From Cymbomonas tetramitiformis (taxonomy: Eukaryota; Chlorophyta; Pyramimonadophyceae; Pyramimonadales; Pyramimonadaceae), in contig LGRX02034710.1 in the NCBI GenBank assembly GCA_001247695.2, positions 1 to 64,000 on the forward strand: a DNA stretch of 64,000 nucleotides, given 5' to 3'. Under the pieces are notes generated by a model. The model ran no database searches and was not told the DNA's origin. It saw nothing but the letters and a program-made list of their open reading frames with translations. The translations under genes were made by a program, and so were the position numbers. Shown one piece after another: positions 63,860 to 64,000 of this stretch (position 1 is the first letter of the stretch; each line of letters starts with the position of its first letter).

Positions 63860-64000
63860 AGCGATGGCACACGTCATACCATCGCGGCAGCTGGCACACA
63901 TCATACCATCGCGGCAGCTGGCACACGTCGCCGCCTGGCACCCCATACCATCGCTGGGCAGCCACACACGCCATACCATCGCGCAGCTGGCACACGCCAT
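63860..64000. repeat. about 27-bp degenerate tandem repeat, to window end
   Basis: CATACCATCGCGGCAGCTGG-type units, with GCACAC between them, at about 63877, 63904, 63949 and 63972. Continues beyond the window. Confidence 0.75.

Noticed and set aside
63300..64000. Long ORFs on both strands (161-180 codons)
   Set aside because: Artefacts of 45-bp repeats whose length is a multiple of three.

Overview
The window is nuclear-type eukaryotic DNA from a repeat-rich genome. Genes are split by GT-AG introns, most of the sequence is nested mobile DNA and tandem repeats, and one recognisable host-like gene fragment (DEAD-box RNA helicase C-terminus, 62.6-63.2 kb) is present. Nothing fixes the species. 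An alga, a plant-lineage organism or another protist or fungus all remain possible.

Layout. (1) 1-34.8 kb is a nest of mobile elements. At least four copies of one platform begin with a shared left terminus (TATAGGGGG, then the palindrome GTACGTGAACGTAC, then AGGTGGGGAAAAA). The largest copy (16.98-28.9 kb) carries, all on the minus strand: a two-exon OB-fold/RPA-like gene ('B', 317 aa); a Pif1-type helicase C-terminus fused to one complete and one further ubiquitin-specific-protease-like domain (broken by one in-frame stop and truncated at its N-terminus); a 230-bp satellite; and an intact seven-exon gene of unknown family ('A', 668 aa). Smaller copies (3.5-6.5, 7.3-13.6 and 28.9-33.6 kb) keep only B and/or the A 3' end and look like internal-deletion derivatives. 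A to B linkage in three places suggests that both belong to the element. The helicase, the ssDNA-binding-like protein and the terminal hairpins suggest a Helitron-like/rolling-circle element, but no HUH/Rep domain was found, so that class is an inference.

(2) Four LTR elements (9.5-13.0, 29.2-31.0, 34.9-38.2, 39.1-42.5 kb) and fragments at 42.5-43.3 and 47.0-47.8 kb are short gag-only elements (TR-GAG/TRIM-like). Each complete one has 5-bp target-site duplications and nearly identical LTRs. For most, the empty site is also present in this window. One is inserted in exon 1 of a B gene. Their gag ORFs share an unusual zinc knuckle and a hydrophobic segment near the C-terminus.

(3) 34.8-43.8 kb is these LTR elements nested in two dispersed repeats (here 'Y' and 'Z'). 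(4) 43.9-47 kb holds a small gene with a coiled coil and a Cys4 motif whose 3' end is overrun by a 490-bp TA-flanked MITE. (5) 48-50 kb is tandem repeats. (6) 50-62 kb is A+T-richer, low in recognisable repeats, and has several unrecognised candidate exons and ORFs. (7) 62-64 kb is the helicase fragment and minisatellites with a 45-bp period.

Exon boundaries were derived by hand from splice signals and frame continuity. Function calls beyond the named motifs are inference.
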